This document shows, one piece after another, positions 12,701 to 23,656 of a DNA stretch of 64,000 nucleotides (the stretch's first letter is position 1; each line of letters opens with the position of its first letter). A program made the position numbers and the translations under genes. Source of the DNA: Euglena gracilis (lineage: Eukaryota; Euglenida; Euglenophyceae; Euglenales); NCBI GenBank assembly GCA_039621445.1, contig CP154956.1, positions 79,356,474 through 79,420,473 of the forward strand, given 5' to 3'. The notes under the pieces were generated by a model. It was not told the origin of the DNA, searched no databases, and saw only the letters and a list, made by a program, of their open reading frames with translations.

Positions 12701-12841
12701 CGTCGGGATGGTATCCGCAAAACGTGGAAGGCAGTGGAGGCAGTGGAGGCCAAAATCACCAAACAGGATGGGCGCATTGGTCCCTCTCCTCTCGCAGCCA
12801 TGGCTCTGATCCTCTGGGGCGTTTTTCTCGCAACGCAAACT
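12701..12841 (+). CDS. Gene A candidate exon 3: RR-x-x-IR-x-TW motif of GT31
   Basis: The exon opens at GTATTTCCAG and begins RRDGIRKTWKAVEA. The pattern RR-x-x-IR-x-TW is the N-terminal signature of beta-1,3-galactosyl and N-acetylglucosaminyltransferases of family GT31. The frame continues to a hydrophobic stretch, LILWGVFLATQT, resembling the next beta-strand of the fold, and can end at an ACT|GTACGA donor. The 3' boundary is uncertain. GT31 enzymes act in the Golgi lumen on protein- or lipid-linked glycans; the acceptor substrate cannot be inferred. Confidence 0.5.
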
Positions 12842-13823
12842 GTACGAAGAACAAAAACAGCCAATTTTTTTCAGTACAGATTTCCACTGTGTGTGTTTTC
12901 TATTTATGTGGGCCCGTGTTCTTCGATTTCCCCGCCCTTTTGTAAGGTTCATGGTTGCCACAAGCTGCAGTTGTAGTTTGAGGGTATTCCAGGGGATGGT
13001 TTGTGGTGTTAGGGGAGGTCAAGGAAAGGAAGTCGGTTCATGACGGTGTTTCTTGGGCTCCCCTCAATGGTGGCATGTGGTCATAATGCAGAGATGCACT
13101 GCATTCGTACAGTATGTTTGCGTGCTTGGGTGCCAGAAGAAAATCAAACAGGTTTTTACTCGGCTTTTTTTGATGTCCTTGCTTTCTTTGATGGTTTTTT
13201 CTCAGGTTGACAAATAGAATGCACAGCATAATGCAATGCACACGCCAGTTTAGGGATCCCTCCCTAGGATCGCACTCGGGATCACAGCTTTTCCCAGTGG
13301 CTATCATGGGGGTGTGGCAAGTATCCGGAAATAGCCAGTGGCACGATATTCAACAAATTCCATTAAAAACACTATTGCTGTGTGCGTCCTGACATGCCAT
13401 TGCAAAAAAAATGAGAGTGTTTCATTAGGGGAACGGCCACAGGATTCTTCAAAAAATCACCCCCGATTATGTAAAATAGGGGAGGATTTATATGGATGAT
13501 TTCCCCTCAAAGGCTTCTGGCTGGGAAAAAGTTGTTCGCTCTTCCCCTGGGCTGATGAGTTTGATGCCGTGTGGAGGAGCTTCCTAAAATGAATGTATTC
13601 ATTATTTATTTCATTATTTATTCAGTATTTGAGATGGTGAAGATGCTTTACAAAATGCATAATTATTCTGAATTGTGCATAATGCAAGCTGGGTTGCCCC
13701 CCCCCCGGGAGGGATCCAGCCAGCCCCCTTCATTGGTCATTCCTCTTCAGGATCACACCTCCAAACTTTGGTTGCAAAGTCCTAACCCAGTTGAAGCTGG
13801 CTTTTTTTGATTTGTTCTGGGTA

Positions 13824-14199
13824 AACCCCCCCCCCAAATAATACCCCCCGGGGTATTACTTTCGCCCGAAGTCCCGACCCGAGGGGGGGTATTATTTGGG
13901 GGGTATTTCCCCAAAATTTTCAAAATTTTTCGCAGTCCCGTAGGAGCCAAAATAGCGCCAAACCCCTGTTTGGGGTCGTTTTTTGTACTTTCTTCTGAAG
14001 TTTTCCATTTTTTTTAGAAGTCAGATGATCCAGAAAAAATCGAATTTTTTTGAATTTGTTGTCAGAAATTGTGAGTTTTACCTACATTTTCAGGTCAAAA
14101 TCCGGGCTTTCGTCCCGAAACCGGGGGGGGGGGGATTATTTCGGTCGGTTGCCGAAGTCAGACCCCAAGGGGGGGGGGGGATAATTTGGGGGGAGGATT
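13824..14199 (+). mobile_element. TA-flanked miniature element, AACCCCCC termini, copy 1
   Basis: TA at 13822-13823 and 14200-14201 brackets an element that begins AACCCCCCCCCCAAATAATA and ends in its imperfect inverse. The interior (CAGATGATCCAGAAAAA, TTTGTTGTCAGA, a C/T-run and GTCCCGAAACC) matches the element at 23948-24344 over nearly its whole length, with many substitutions. It is non-coding and belongs to an old dispersed family. Confidence 0.7.
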
Positions 14200-14482
14200 T
14201 ACCGGGTCCAACCTGGCATCCGGCTGGACCCCGCCCTCCTCTTTCCACGGAGATGGCTGGATGGTGTCCTCAGGCCCCCGATACCAAGCCTTCATGGATA
14301 TGCACTGGGTTGGTTTCTGACTCGCATGATACCCCCCCACGTTCTTTGACTCCCCTCCTGGGCCCACGTTCTTCCTACTCTCTGACTACAACCTGACCAA
14401 CTCTCAGCGACAAGAGCATGCAATTGTTTATCGTTGCAGGAAATGGGGGGGCTTGGCTGGCCTTTTTCGGGGTTTCTGACTA

Positions 14483-14829
14483 CCTCCCCCCCCCTTGTCG
14501 TTGACACGGCGTGTCGTTGACACACCCCCCGTGTCAACGACACTTTCCTGGAACATATTTGTTATTTTGTGTTGGGCACAGTTTCTGACAAATTTCAGCC
14601 AGGACATTTCAAAAATGGGTTGAATCTTCTTTCCAGCCATGGCTTTGAATGTCATCCCCATTCGCACCGGCCACAGTGTGACATTCATTCACGGGATCAT
14701 TCATTGTTACTGGTGCGGTCGATTTTTTTTTAGGTATTGTGTCGTTTACACGGCGTGTCGTTGGCACACACCCCGTGTCAACGACACTTTCCTGGAACAT
14801 TGGCGTGTCAACGACAAGGGGGGGGGAGG
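14483..14829 (+). mobile_element. TA-flanked miniature element with exact 25-bp-class C-tract termini
   Basis: Both ends read CCTCCCCCCCCC followed by TTGTCGTTGACACG on opposite strands without mismatch, and TA lies outside each end (14481-14482 and 14830-14831). The exact match indicates a recent insertion. Inside each end lies a module of about 60 bases (GTGTCGTT, ACACGGCG, then CCCGTGTCAACGACACTTTC and CTGGAACAT), present at about 14495-14556 and 14739-14800. A degraded third module is at 15018-15055. The element is non-coding. Confidence 0.8.
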
Positions 14830-15159
14830 TACCTCCTCAAAACTCACGACGTCCCCCTGGTGTGATGAATTTCCTGGCTATGTTTTTGTAATTCCCCCAT
14901 TTGTGACATTGACGGAGAGCACCAGAAAATATTTATGCCTTTTCATTGGTTTGTCTTGCTTGTCGTGTGTGTCTTGCCTTTCTTGATTGGACTCGTGACT
15001 CACACCTGTATCCAAGACACGATGTGTCGTTGGCACAACCCTGTGTCACCGGCATCTAGAATGTTGTGTCCTGCACTAGGGGGGGGGGGTATACCTCAAG
15101 GTAATTAAGGGGTTGGCTGCTTTTCAAAACTGCGATTAATTTTTTATCATTTTCGACAG

Positions 15160-15227
15160 TTTCCCAACCCTCCTGCATTAGTCGATTGCATGGGCACGAA
15201 ATGGAAACTTTCCGGGACATCCTGTTG
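15160..15227 (+). CDS. Gene A candidate exon 4: E-x-x-x-F-x-DIL motif of GT31
   Basis: After a TTTCGACAG acceptor the frame reads CISRLHGHEMETFRDILL and ends in phase 0 at a TTG|GTTAGG donor. GT31 proteins carry a conserved E-x-x-x-[YF]-x-DI[IL] segment between the TW and DDD motifs, and this exon lies at that place in the order. A later donor at 15255 is possible and would add VRDPSGAAW. The start phase (1) does not match the modelled end at 12841, so one of the two boundaries is probably wrong. Confidence 0.4.
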
Positions 15228-15348
15228 GTTAGGGACCCGTCGGGCGCCGCTTGGGGTTATTGGCCAGGGGACTTCTGCCTGTTTTCTTTTTTCGTCCCCA
15301 TTGGTCACCAAGTCAGCCTCCTGATGTTTACCCTGCCCTTCACAGGAT

Positions 15349-15657
15349 CAGGGCGGTCTTTAAGGGACAGGAAAGTTTGTTTTTTTTTCTCAAGGACCGC
15401 CCTCTTTTTGGCCAAAGAGCCGACCAAGGGCCGGACTGGGACTTGAACGGGGTCCAAAATTAAAAAGTCCAAAAAATCACATTTTTTGATGATTTGGGTG
15501 GATGGGCGATGGTCCAAGGATGCCAATTTTTTTTCCCCCAATGTCGCCCTGTTCTCGCCGAAGAATGCCAAATTTCTTTGCCCGTTTTCCTGTATATTTT
15601 CATTGAGTGTGCTGGGACAGCAGAATTCTGTTTTTTATTTCTTTGAGGACCGCCCTG
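15349..15657 (+). mobile_element. 309-bp hAT-type miniature element with 8-bp target duplication
   Basis: The termini CAGGGCGGTCTTTAA and (inverted) CAGGGCGGTCCTCAA match at 13 of 15 positions. The eight bases outside are CACAGGAT on the left and CATAGGAT on the right, an 8-bp duplication with one change, as hAT elements make. Both CAGGG ends also suit hAT. The left end carries a small hairpin with the internal AAGGACCGCCC. A related sequence lies at about 45736-46010. No frame is coding. Confidence 0.7.
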
Positions 15658-16189
15658 CATAGGATTTGGCCACCACGCTTGTACACAGAATTTGGCTCAA
15701 CAGGGATTTGGGCTCCCCCTCCCCCTCTGAATCGGCCAACCTGACCCCCCTAAAATTTTTGACCCCTTTTGGCATGAAAATTTGCTCAAAAATCGCAGTG
15801 AAAATGTTTTCTCTTGCTGTTGTATTTTTGGGGATTAATGTTTCAGAGAAAATCTTTTGAAATTTTGAAATATTTTGAAACAAGTAAATGGCGTTTGGGG
15901 ACACACCCGGGATGTTCCTGGCTTGAGGAACCCAACACTGCTTTTGCTCTGTTTTCATTAGTGTTTCTCTTATCATACAAAGAACAGCATGGAAGCAGCA
16001 AAAAGCAATGCATTTGAGTTTTATGTCGAAAGGATCGAAGAACTCCAAGAAACTCCATACTTAATTTTTGTGGCATTTTAGCTGGTTTGGTGTTTTCCCC
16101 CTGCCCCCGGAAAGAAGGCAGCGGCTGGCTTGTCATCATGTTGAGCCAACTGTTTAGCCTATCCCGGAAGAAATGGGTATGGTCCTGGG

Positions 16190-16950
16190 CCATACAACCA
16201 TTTTTTCATTGGCCGACCCCCCCCCCCCCGGGGCGGGAGGGAGGGCGGGTGATTCACTTTCAGGGTGACTTGCTGGTTTTTGTCCCGGACACCCTCCCCC
16301 AGGGGGGAGGGGAGTCCGACAAAAAAAAAACATCAAAGTGACCCGGCTCCAATGGCGCCGGAATTTTTTTTGGCTTTTCTTCACATTTGTGGTTGGTTCA
16401 ATTACCCTTGGATTCCACAGTGGCCGACCCCCCCCCCGGGGCGGGTGACTGGTGTGAGAAGAGTGGAGCGACCCACCCCCCACCAGGGGTCGTTGAAAAA
16501 TTGTATGTCCTGGGCAAGACCCCCCAGTCCAGCACTGTCCAGCAAAAGTCCAGCACTGGACTTTTGCTGGGTCTGGGTTCCAGCAAAGGGGCTGGAGAAA
16601 CTTTGGAAAATGCCGCCAAGTTGGGTCTTCCCACAGGGGGGCACCCATGTGTGGGTGGGGGACCAGCGTTTTTTTTTTTTTAGTCTTGGACCCCGGGGGG
16701 GAGGGGGTGCAGGGTGGGTGGGTCTGGCCGAGCCCCCCGGGGGGGATGTCCCCGGGGGATACACTTTCCGGTGCCGAAGGCTCCAAATTTTCTTTTGAAA
16801 AAGGTGCTATTTTTAGCATTTTTCGCAAATTGTTGCCATTTCCGGGGAACAGTTAGTGGTCCCCCGGGACCCCCTCCCAGTCTCAAAAAAGCCCCTGTGG
16901 GGGACCTCCTCCCTTTGATCTTAAAAGATTCCTTGTTGCCCGGGGTCAGG
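16190..16950 (+). repeat. C/G-tract hairpin repeats, two adjacent copies
   Basis: The copy at 16190-16500 carries AGTGACCCGGC, an imperfect central hairpin (about 16344-16362) and CACATTTGTGGTTGG, as at 6515. The copy at 16640-16950 has the related centre TTCCGGTGCCGAAGG between G- and C-runs. The direct repeat CAGCACTGTCCAGCAAAAGT lies between them. Open frames over the block on both strands are compositional. Confidence 0.55.
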
Positions 16951-17133
16951 GCTGAGTGGGTACCCCCAGAGAGGGGGGTTTTCCTCTCCTCCCCTTTTCC
17001 TCTTTTCCTCCTTCCCTTCGTTTTTTTTTTTGAACGGTGGATGGGTGGGTGGCTGGGTGCTGACTGCCGAATCTGCAAAAAAACAAAAACAAAAAACGGT
17101 GTGTTAATGAAAAGCCTGATTTCCGAATGGCAG

Positions 17134-17293
17134 GCGGCAAGGAGAACACGCGACGGCCCCTGGCAGCATGGGTTATCGACAAAACTGCTCCTCCTGGTGC
17201 AGCTCATCGCCCAGCAGTGTGCGGCGGTGAAGTACCTCATGAAGTGCGACGATGACACGTACGTTCATATCCCACGCCTCGCTCTTGCCCAGG
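17134..17293 (+). CDS. Gene A candidate exon 5: DDD catalytic motif of GT31
   Basis: The frame reads LSTKLLLLVQLIAQQC, then AAVKYLMKCDDDTYVHIPRL. The pattern L-S-x-K followed by a hydrophobic helix, C, and K-x-DDD-T-[FY]-V is diagnostic of GT31; the DDD binds the metal and UDP-sugar. The acceptor is GAATGGCAG; an alternative at 17167 keeps the frame. The exon starts in phase 0, agreeing with the exon ending at 15227. The donor could be CAGG|GTCTCT (used here, phase 1) or GTAACA at 17317. This is the best-supported exon of gene A. Confidence 0.7.
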
Positions 17294-17494
17294 GTCTCTT
17301 TCCAGTACAGATAATGGTAACACTGTGTCCCAATTTTGGACAACCTTTGTCTTAATTTGCGTTGTAGTTGCGTTGTATTTGCCTTGATGTCCGTTCTCTT
17401 TGGCGCACACCTGTCTCTCCTCACTGGATTTCTCGGTGCACACCTGAGCAGGGCCATACTAGAACCCCGCCCCCACTGTCAGGGCTTTACAGCA

Positions 17495-18475
17495 AACCCC
17501 AAAACCCTATGGGTGGTGGTTGGGGGGAAGTTGACCCCCCATCCTGGCAGCTGGCAGGGTGGTTGACCCCACCCACCCACAGCTCCGCGCAAAGAAAAAT
17601 TCCTTCGACGCTGTCGCAGACGGAGAATTTCGACCAAAAAAAATTCCCCGAGAAACGGTGGGGGCTGGGCGTTGCTTAAGACAACCCGGGGCGGGGGCAG
17701 CCAGCCAGCCAGCAACCTTTTTCCAGCCCCGGACCCCCTCTCCATCAACGAGGGGGCTGTTCTGACCCCCCCCCCTCTGCAAAGCCTCCGCTCATTTAAT
17801 CCCCTGGGTCCACCTCAGAGGCTGAAAAGTTTGGGCTGGCTGGAAAAAGGCTGCTGGCCCCTATGGGAGGGGTCCCTCCCATAAGGGTCCCGGGCTGGAG
17901 CTGGGCCTGACGTGGGTAGAACTAGGTACCAGAAAATAGGAGCTGGAAAAATGTGCAAAAAAACTGCCAATTATACAAAAGAGTCGATTTTTTTTGGCCC
18001 CAAATTTTGGCCAGCCTTTTTCTAACCATTCTCGCCCATTTTTGACCAATTATTGGCCCATTTTGCACCCCCGAAGGCGAAAAATCTGTTACCGTCCACG
18101 CTCCCTTTGGGCGGCTGGAAATGAATAAATAAACCCTCCCAGGGCGGAGGGGGTCCAGACTCCTTCCCTTTCAGACCAAGGGAGGACCAGGAACCCCCAA
18201 TTTTTTTTCCGGCCCTTCGCGCCGGAAAAGATGAAAAATACAGTGTGACCGATTTTTCAAGAGAGTGCGCGAAAACGCGAACTTTGGGCTTTTTCACGGC
18301 GCAAAAGAAATTCTCCGGCGCTTTGCGCCCGATATTTTTTTTTGCGTGCGGGGAGGGGGGGTGGTATGACCCCCCCATCTGGGGGGAGGGGGTTCCGGGG
18401 TCCCCCCTCTCCTCTCTGCCCATTTAATACCCTGGCTAGACCCCGCCCCTCGGGGGGTCCTCAAGCAACGCCCTG
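17495..18475 (+). repeat. C/G-tract repeats with TTAAG/CAAGCAACG edges
   Basis: The block holds several C/G-run segments, the hairpins CCGG-CCCTTCG-CGCCGG (about 18209-18225) and GGCGC-TTT-GCGCC (about 18316-18330), and recurring CAGCCAGCCAGCAACCTTTT. Phrases from it reappear at 22010-22520 and 31594-32080. Confidence 0.5.
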
Positions 18476-18512
18476 GTGGGGGGGCTCGGACCCACCTTCC
18501 GGGTGTGTGCAG

Positions 18513-18575
18513 TCGACCCCCAACGAGTCTTTCCCGTACAGCCCTGCCGACTTTCGACTCTGCCATTTCGCCAAG
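18513..18575 (+). CDS. Candidate 21-codon exon, family unknown
   Basis: A GTGTGTGCAG acceptor and AAG|GTGAGA donor bound exactly 63 bases, which read in phase 0 as STPNESFPYSPADFRLCHFAK. Splice signals are good on both sides and the length is a multiple of three, so it could be a cassette exon of gene A. Its last 12 bases and the intron after it resemble 28599-28760, which suggests a shared duplicated segment. No GT31 motif is visible. Confidence 0.35.
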
Positions 18576-20140
18576 GTGAGATTTTGGGCCAAAAAGTCGA
18601 TTTTACGAAATAAAAAGTCTTAATAAAGCATGAATAACTTTTGAAAGTGCGTGTCAGACCAAATGCACCCCTAGGGACCCTCTGTCCCCCCATGTGCCGT
18701 TTTGGCTGCTGACATGCCTGGCCTGTGTTCTGGCTCGTTTTGGTGGCCTAACCCAATCACTTTGGGATGTTTTGTTGTGTTAAAAGCCAATTTTTTTCAA
18801 AATAAAGCAGGGGACACAAAATGTAATTCCCCAAGAAGCCCTGAGTGACCATTCCGAAATAGTGAAAACATATTCTGTGCTGCGCACAAAAAAAAAAAAA
18901 AAAAAAGCCAAAAAAATCCAGAATGCGACCTTTTAAGTATAAGCACATTGAACTTAGTTTTATGTTCGTGTACCCCACATAAAAAGAAATATTCAAGAAA
19001 TTCAAAAAATGAGCAATTTTCCAAAATCATCAGGTATTTTCCCACAATTTTGGCCTGGTTTCCTGCCCTTTGACTGGCCAACGAAATTTTTCCATACCCT
19101 TGTTCTTTCGAGTTAGGAGGGGCTTTTATTTTCATTTTCCCTTTGTCCAACAGTTGAAGACTGAAGGTAATTGCTTTAAATAGTACGCATTTGGCACAGA
19201 TTTTTGTTAGAGACATATTTTGCAGGGTTGCAGACAAGCATTTTTGGTTGATCTTTTTTACGAGAGTCATTCATGAATCTGGGTTTATTTGACGCGATCC
19301 AGTGACCGTTTCTTTTTTTCCTTCGAAAAGAACATGGCTCCTGTTTTTGGTTGGACACTCCAAACCACCATTGCAAGCTTCCGAAAGGCCCTGTTTCCTT
19401 TGCCAACGTGACACATGGAGAACGTATATACGCTGGAATCTCGATGTGTAAACTGCAAGTGAAGCCCAACCGGGGTGTTGCTTCACCGGAGGGACCCAAA
19501 GTCCCCGGGGTCCAATTATCCAGCCGAGATTTTCCAACCCAGACCCCCCTGTTACGAGTTGAAGAATAATAATGATGTTGTAATATAATGGTAATTATTC
19601 TTATTCTCATTTGCATGCACCCTGATTAGATAATTGGACGGTGACGGGTTTTTGCTCTAGGACATGCAAGAATTGCCAAAAAAAATGCAAAGATGTGTCG
19701 AACGTGGGCCGACCAGCTCCAATTTTTGAATTTGGGGACCCAATCAGGCACAAGAAATCAAACTTGCCAATCACAGGCTTCTTTTGCGCAACCCCCCCAC
19801 GGACGGGGTGGGTGCTATGAGCAAGCAGGGGTGTAGGGCACTTTCGACCCCCCACCCCCTGGTGGCGGGCGGGTTTTGGGGTGGTTGTTCTTTAGCACAC
19901 TCCCCGACGCCTTCGGAAATGGCCATTTCCATTTTCAAGGGAAATTTGCCTGGGTCGGCAGGAATCGGGGTTAAACCCGACCTCCCCCCCCTCCCGCCTC
20001 CCATGGGGGGGGGGGGGGTGCCCGCTACGGGCAGACACCCAATAGCGCAAGGCACCCCCGAACCCTCCCCCCGGCGTTGGTAAAGAGGAAGCCTGCCTAA
20101 TCAGTCTGAAAATCAGCCAGAGCCCCTAATCCACAGTTTC

Positions 20141-20231
20141 AACGCCGGTTCGGGCGTGAAGCCGTGGCTCAGAATGCCGCTGCCGCCCGAACCGGCGTTC
20201 TGAGCCATGGTTTCACGCCCGAACCGGCGTT
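20141..20231 (+). repeat. Inverted repeat, 34-bp arms, 23-bp spacer
   Basis: The arm at 20141-20174 (AACGCCGGTTCGGGCGTGAA, then GCCGTGGCTCAGAA) pairs with 20198-20231 at 32 of 34 positions. The spacer contains another copy of GCCCGAACCGGCG. The structure would form a stable hairpin in RNA or single-stranded DNA. Confidence 0.8.
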
Positions 20232-21331
20232 CTGGACACGATTTTTGTATGAAAAAATGCTAAAAAAACCCAGTGCGTCCCCCCCCACCCCGTCCCCAGT
20301 TCCCCGGGGGACTTCAGCAGGGAGGGGGGCACAGCCCGTTTCCTGTCAGCCCAAGCATTCCGCCCTCCCACGGTGGTCGCTAGGCAACGTTCCGAGCCCA
20401 AAGGCCATGCCAACCGCAATTTCATCACCAATACAGGCTTGGGCGTGCTCTCCACCTCTCTGCAATTTTTTTGCATGTAATGCCCTCTATGCTTTGCAGA
20501 ACGGATTTTTTTTTTTGGCCCAGAGTGCCACATACCAGTGTGCTTTCCTTGCACCACCCTCGTTTCAGGCATTTCAGGCACAGATTGCTGACCCCATCTG
20601 AAAAAGCTGGCTTCACACTGACTGGAATTTTCATTAGCAACTTTCAATTGATTTTTTAATTGTAAATTTTTCAAATCAGCCTTAAAAAGAAGCGTGGCTG
20701 TATATTGCTGTAGGGTGTCAGATGGCAGCCAAATGTGGAGAGCATGTGGGTGAGTGCATGTGTTGGTTTATTTCCCACTTTTAAGGTTCTATCCAGAATT
20801 TGTTCATTGTGTAACCTTTTTTGGCCCACTTTCCAAGAACCGTTCTCTGTTTTGCTTTGTTTTTAACTTCATCGTTTTTCACATTTTCTGGTTCCAAGGG
20901 AATGCATGAAAAGTCTTTGGCAGGTGGGGACCCCTGGACCCTGGGGTCCGGGGAATGCCCTAAGCTAAAGCCTCGACACCTCCTTAAATGGAACCCTGGG
21001 GGCACCCGTAAAAACTTAATACTAAATTAATTCAAATAATGCATTCATTTTTTGAAATTATTGATCTGGTATTGAAGCCATCTGCAACTTTTTTTTCCCA
21101 AGGAGGTGGGCTGACTGGGGAGTACCTGGGGCTTGCCTAAAGAGTCAGTATTTATTTCTGGCACTTTGGGTCAAGAATATTTTTTTCATTTTTTACTTCT
21201 TTTTCTCCAAAAAGAGCCCAGGGTGGCTGGGAGGGTGATTTTTCGAGCCAGCATTTCATGCTGGGATCTGGCCATGGGGGTGTCCCTCCCTGTAACCCCT
21301 CACCTGCCCTTGTATTGAACCCAGTTACAGT

Positions 21332-21333
21332 TA

Positions 21334-21369
<36 letters not shown>

Positions 21370-21390
21370 CATATATATACATATATATAC

Positions 21391-21467
<77 letters not shown>

Positions 21468-21475
21468 GTTATATT
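21332..21475 (+). repeat. (AT)n / (ATAC)n microsatellite
   Basis: About 140 bases of alternating A and T with periodic C or G in ATAC and GTAT steps. Open frames of Y, I and H codons on both strands here are artefacts. Confidence 0.95.
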
Positions 21476-22009
21476 TTTTTGAGGCTTTCATGGCATCTGA
21501 ATTTTTCCGGTCTGATTTTTGTCAGAAAGGGCTGGAGCCAGCATTACCGTGCTTCATGCAGGGTGGTGGATATCTGCTATCAGGAGATGTGGTGAATGCG
21601 TTGGGGACCAGGCTTCCTTTTTTAAAGGCAAAAAAGCAGAAACAACAAAGAGGTGTGAAAGACTGTAGTGGGCGCCGGCCCCAATGCGCAGAATGATCCT
21701 GGGACCTGGGATGTTGGCATCTTCGCACCATTCTTTGTGCTTTCTTTCTTCTGGTGGCTTAGGTTGGCATATTTCTTATATATATTTTTTGCTTTTGATG
21801 TGTAAACCCCTTCGAAGGGAGTTGGGGGCTTTCTGAACCGTTGCGGTTGGGGGCTTGACCGAAGGTTGCCCTGCCGGCAACCCTGACACGCGTGATTCCC
21901 CCTCATCGGTATGATGACCGTGAAGACCTCACCATGGCTATGTGGTTGACCGGCCACGGTTTCCCAAGCCTAAACAGCACCTATTTCTTTCCCCCGGTTG
22001 GCGACCTGA

Positions 22010-22520
22010 GAGGGGGGGGGGCAGGGAATTTCTTAAGCCGGAGGGTACCCTACCCCCCGGGGGGGTCCAGCCAGCCAGCAGCTCAAATCCAGCCAGCAGC
22101 CCAAATTCGGGCTGGGAGCCCCCCCCCCCCCAGGGGTCGACTGAAATAAAGTCGGGTCCAGCCCGGCCGGAGGCCGGGCCAGCCGGCCGCATGCTGGCCA
22201 GCCAACTGGGCCGCCCAGCTCACCTATCCGTGCATTTTTTCCCCTCACCACAGTTTCCTCCATCACAGCCCCCAGCCTTGATCTAGCTCCATCCACCAAA
22301 ATGTCGAAAATGGCAAAAATGTGTTAGAAAATTTTGTTTTTCACCGACCCAGCCCAGCCCAGCCCCCTCCAGCCCTGGACCCCCCCCCTCCCCCCCCCAC
22401 CCCCCCGGGGGGGGGTCCAGCCAGCAGCTCAAATCCAGCCAGCAGGAGGCTGGATCCCCCCCCGGGGGGTGCTTAAGAAATTCCCTGGGGGGGGGGGTTC
22501 TGGGCCGACACCCCCTCCCC
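22010..22520 (+). repeat. C/G-tract repeat with CAGCCAGCAGCTCAAATC unit
   Basis: Long G- and C-runs alternate with the phrase CAGCCAGCAGCTCAAATCCA, which occurs twice, and with CTGAAATAAAGTCGGG plus the GC-rich palindromic stretch CCCGGCCGGAGGCCGGG. The CTGAAATAAAGT phrase and its GC hairpin recur at 31710-31750. Confidence 0.55.
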
Positions 22521-23203
22521 CCGGCTCGAGCAAGGTCAGTCGGCTGAAACGGATGCTGGTTGTCCTCTATTTTTTGGCGCAACATGTCGGGAAAGTATTT
22601 TGACTCCAAAGTAGCCTGGGGTTGGAACCTGGGGTGGGTTGGAACCTATCCCCGGGCAGGGACTTGGGAGAACACATTTCTGAGTTGAAAAAAAACACAA
22701 CGTCACCTCTTGTCAATAACCAGATAGCCGAGAAAGGGTTCCAGGACATAGCACCAGGGCTTGACCCAAATACACTCCAGGTTGCGACCTCCTGCTCTCA
22801 ATGCCACCCGGGGAACCGCGCCTCTGGTTGGAACCTCACCCTGTTCAACCTGAGGAGCTCTGCACAGGGCGTTTTCTTTCCCTGGCTTATTTCCCGTGTC
22901 GCATGATGATGCAGTTTGTTGTGTCGTTCTTGTTCCGCTTCTAAATGCGCGCCTCCTGCCACTGAAGGCGGCGGCCCACACAAGCAGACCCCCTATTTGA
23001 TGGCATTTCCAAATTGAATCAGCAAAAACCCGGCAGGTGGAGAGGCCAAATAGAAGCACACAACCCTGGTCCGCTGTGAGCGCACCTGGGTCACAAGTCG
23101 ATCGAGGGGTTCCCATTAACTCAAATTTCTGGAACTCGAAGCAGGACCAGACCTTGATGGCATTTCATTGATGGTTCTATCAATTTGATGGTTCTATCAA
23201 CAG

Positions 23204-23364
23204 AAGCCAACTTGCGAAATCGCCCCGGTACAGGCCTTGGGTTGGATATGGAGGGCAGCAAGAACAAGCACATCGAAGACCGACACGTCAACGTGCTGTG
23301 CAAGGACCGCTGGCTGTTTGTCCACCGTTCAGGCAGCAGGCTGATGGGCTGCCATTTGTGCTGA
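23204..23364 (+). CDS. Gene A candidate last exon: ED region of GT31 with stop codon
   Basis: An acceptor TATCAACAG opens a frame reading ANLRNRPGTGLGLDMEG, then KNKHIEDRHVNVLCKDRWLF, with TGA at 23362-23364. GT31 enzymes end with a segment carrying a conserved ED-V-x-x-G shortly before the C-terminus. Here ED is present but the next residue is R, not V, and the glycine is absent, so the match is partial. The start phase (1) agrees with the exon ending at 17293, but about 60 residues expected between them are missing. An unrelated terminal exon remains possible. Confidence 0.4.
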
Positions 23365-23656
23365 CCTTTGGGGAGGTGAAGAAGCATTATCCAAGACTTT
23401 TCTAAATGGTTTTTCAGACCATTTTGTCCCCTGGTTTGATTTCATATCTGCCTTTAGCCTTACTGCAGCATATTGGAACTGCAGACACAGTAGGCTCCTT
23501 GCAGAAATGGCACATAATATTGACGCGTGGTGTTATTCCCTCAACGATATGTTGGACCCCAGAATTTGCTTCGAAAACGAAAATGGAAACCGAAATATTT
23601 CAAAGCAAATACCGCTGGTGTATGGGGCGAATAATGGAGACGGAAAATAATGCCGA

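Larger units (their letters stand above)
18576..23203 (+). other. Gene-free stretch with hairpin, AT microsatellite and C/G-tract repeats
   Basis: No exon was recognised with confidence. GT31 proteins normally have a segment with a YP-x-Y-x-x-G pattern between DDD and ED, which should lie here but was not found. The stretch contains a 34-bp-arm inverted repeat (20141-20231), an AT-rich microsatellite (21332-21475) and a C/G-tract block (22010-22520). Confidence 0.4.

Noticed and set aside
16154-17258. Overlapping minus-strand frames of 190-225 codons
   Set aside because: They cross C/G-tract repeats and run antisense to the GT31 DDD exon; composition is Pro/Gly/Lys low complexity.
20164-20601. 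145-codon + strand frame over the hairpin at 20141
   Set aside because: It starts inside the inverted repeat and continues through low-complexity sequence; no domain or splice support.
22703-23116. 137-codon minus-strand frame (MGTPRSTCDPGALTADQG...)
   Set aside because: Protein-like in places but with no recognisable pattern, no splice signals on that strand and no partner exons; left uncalled.
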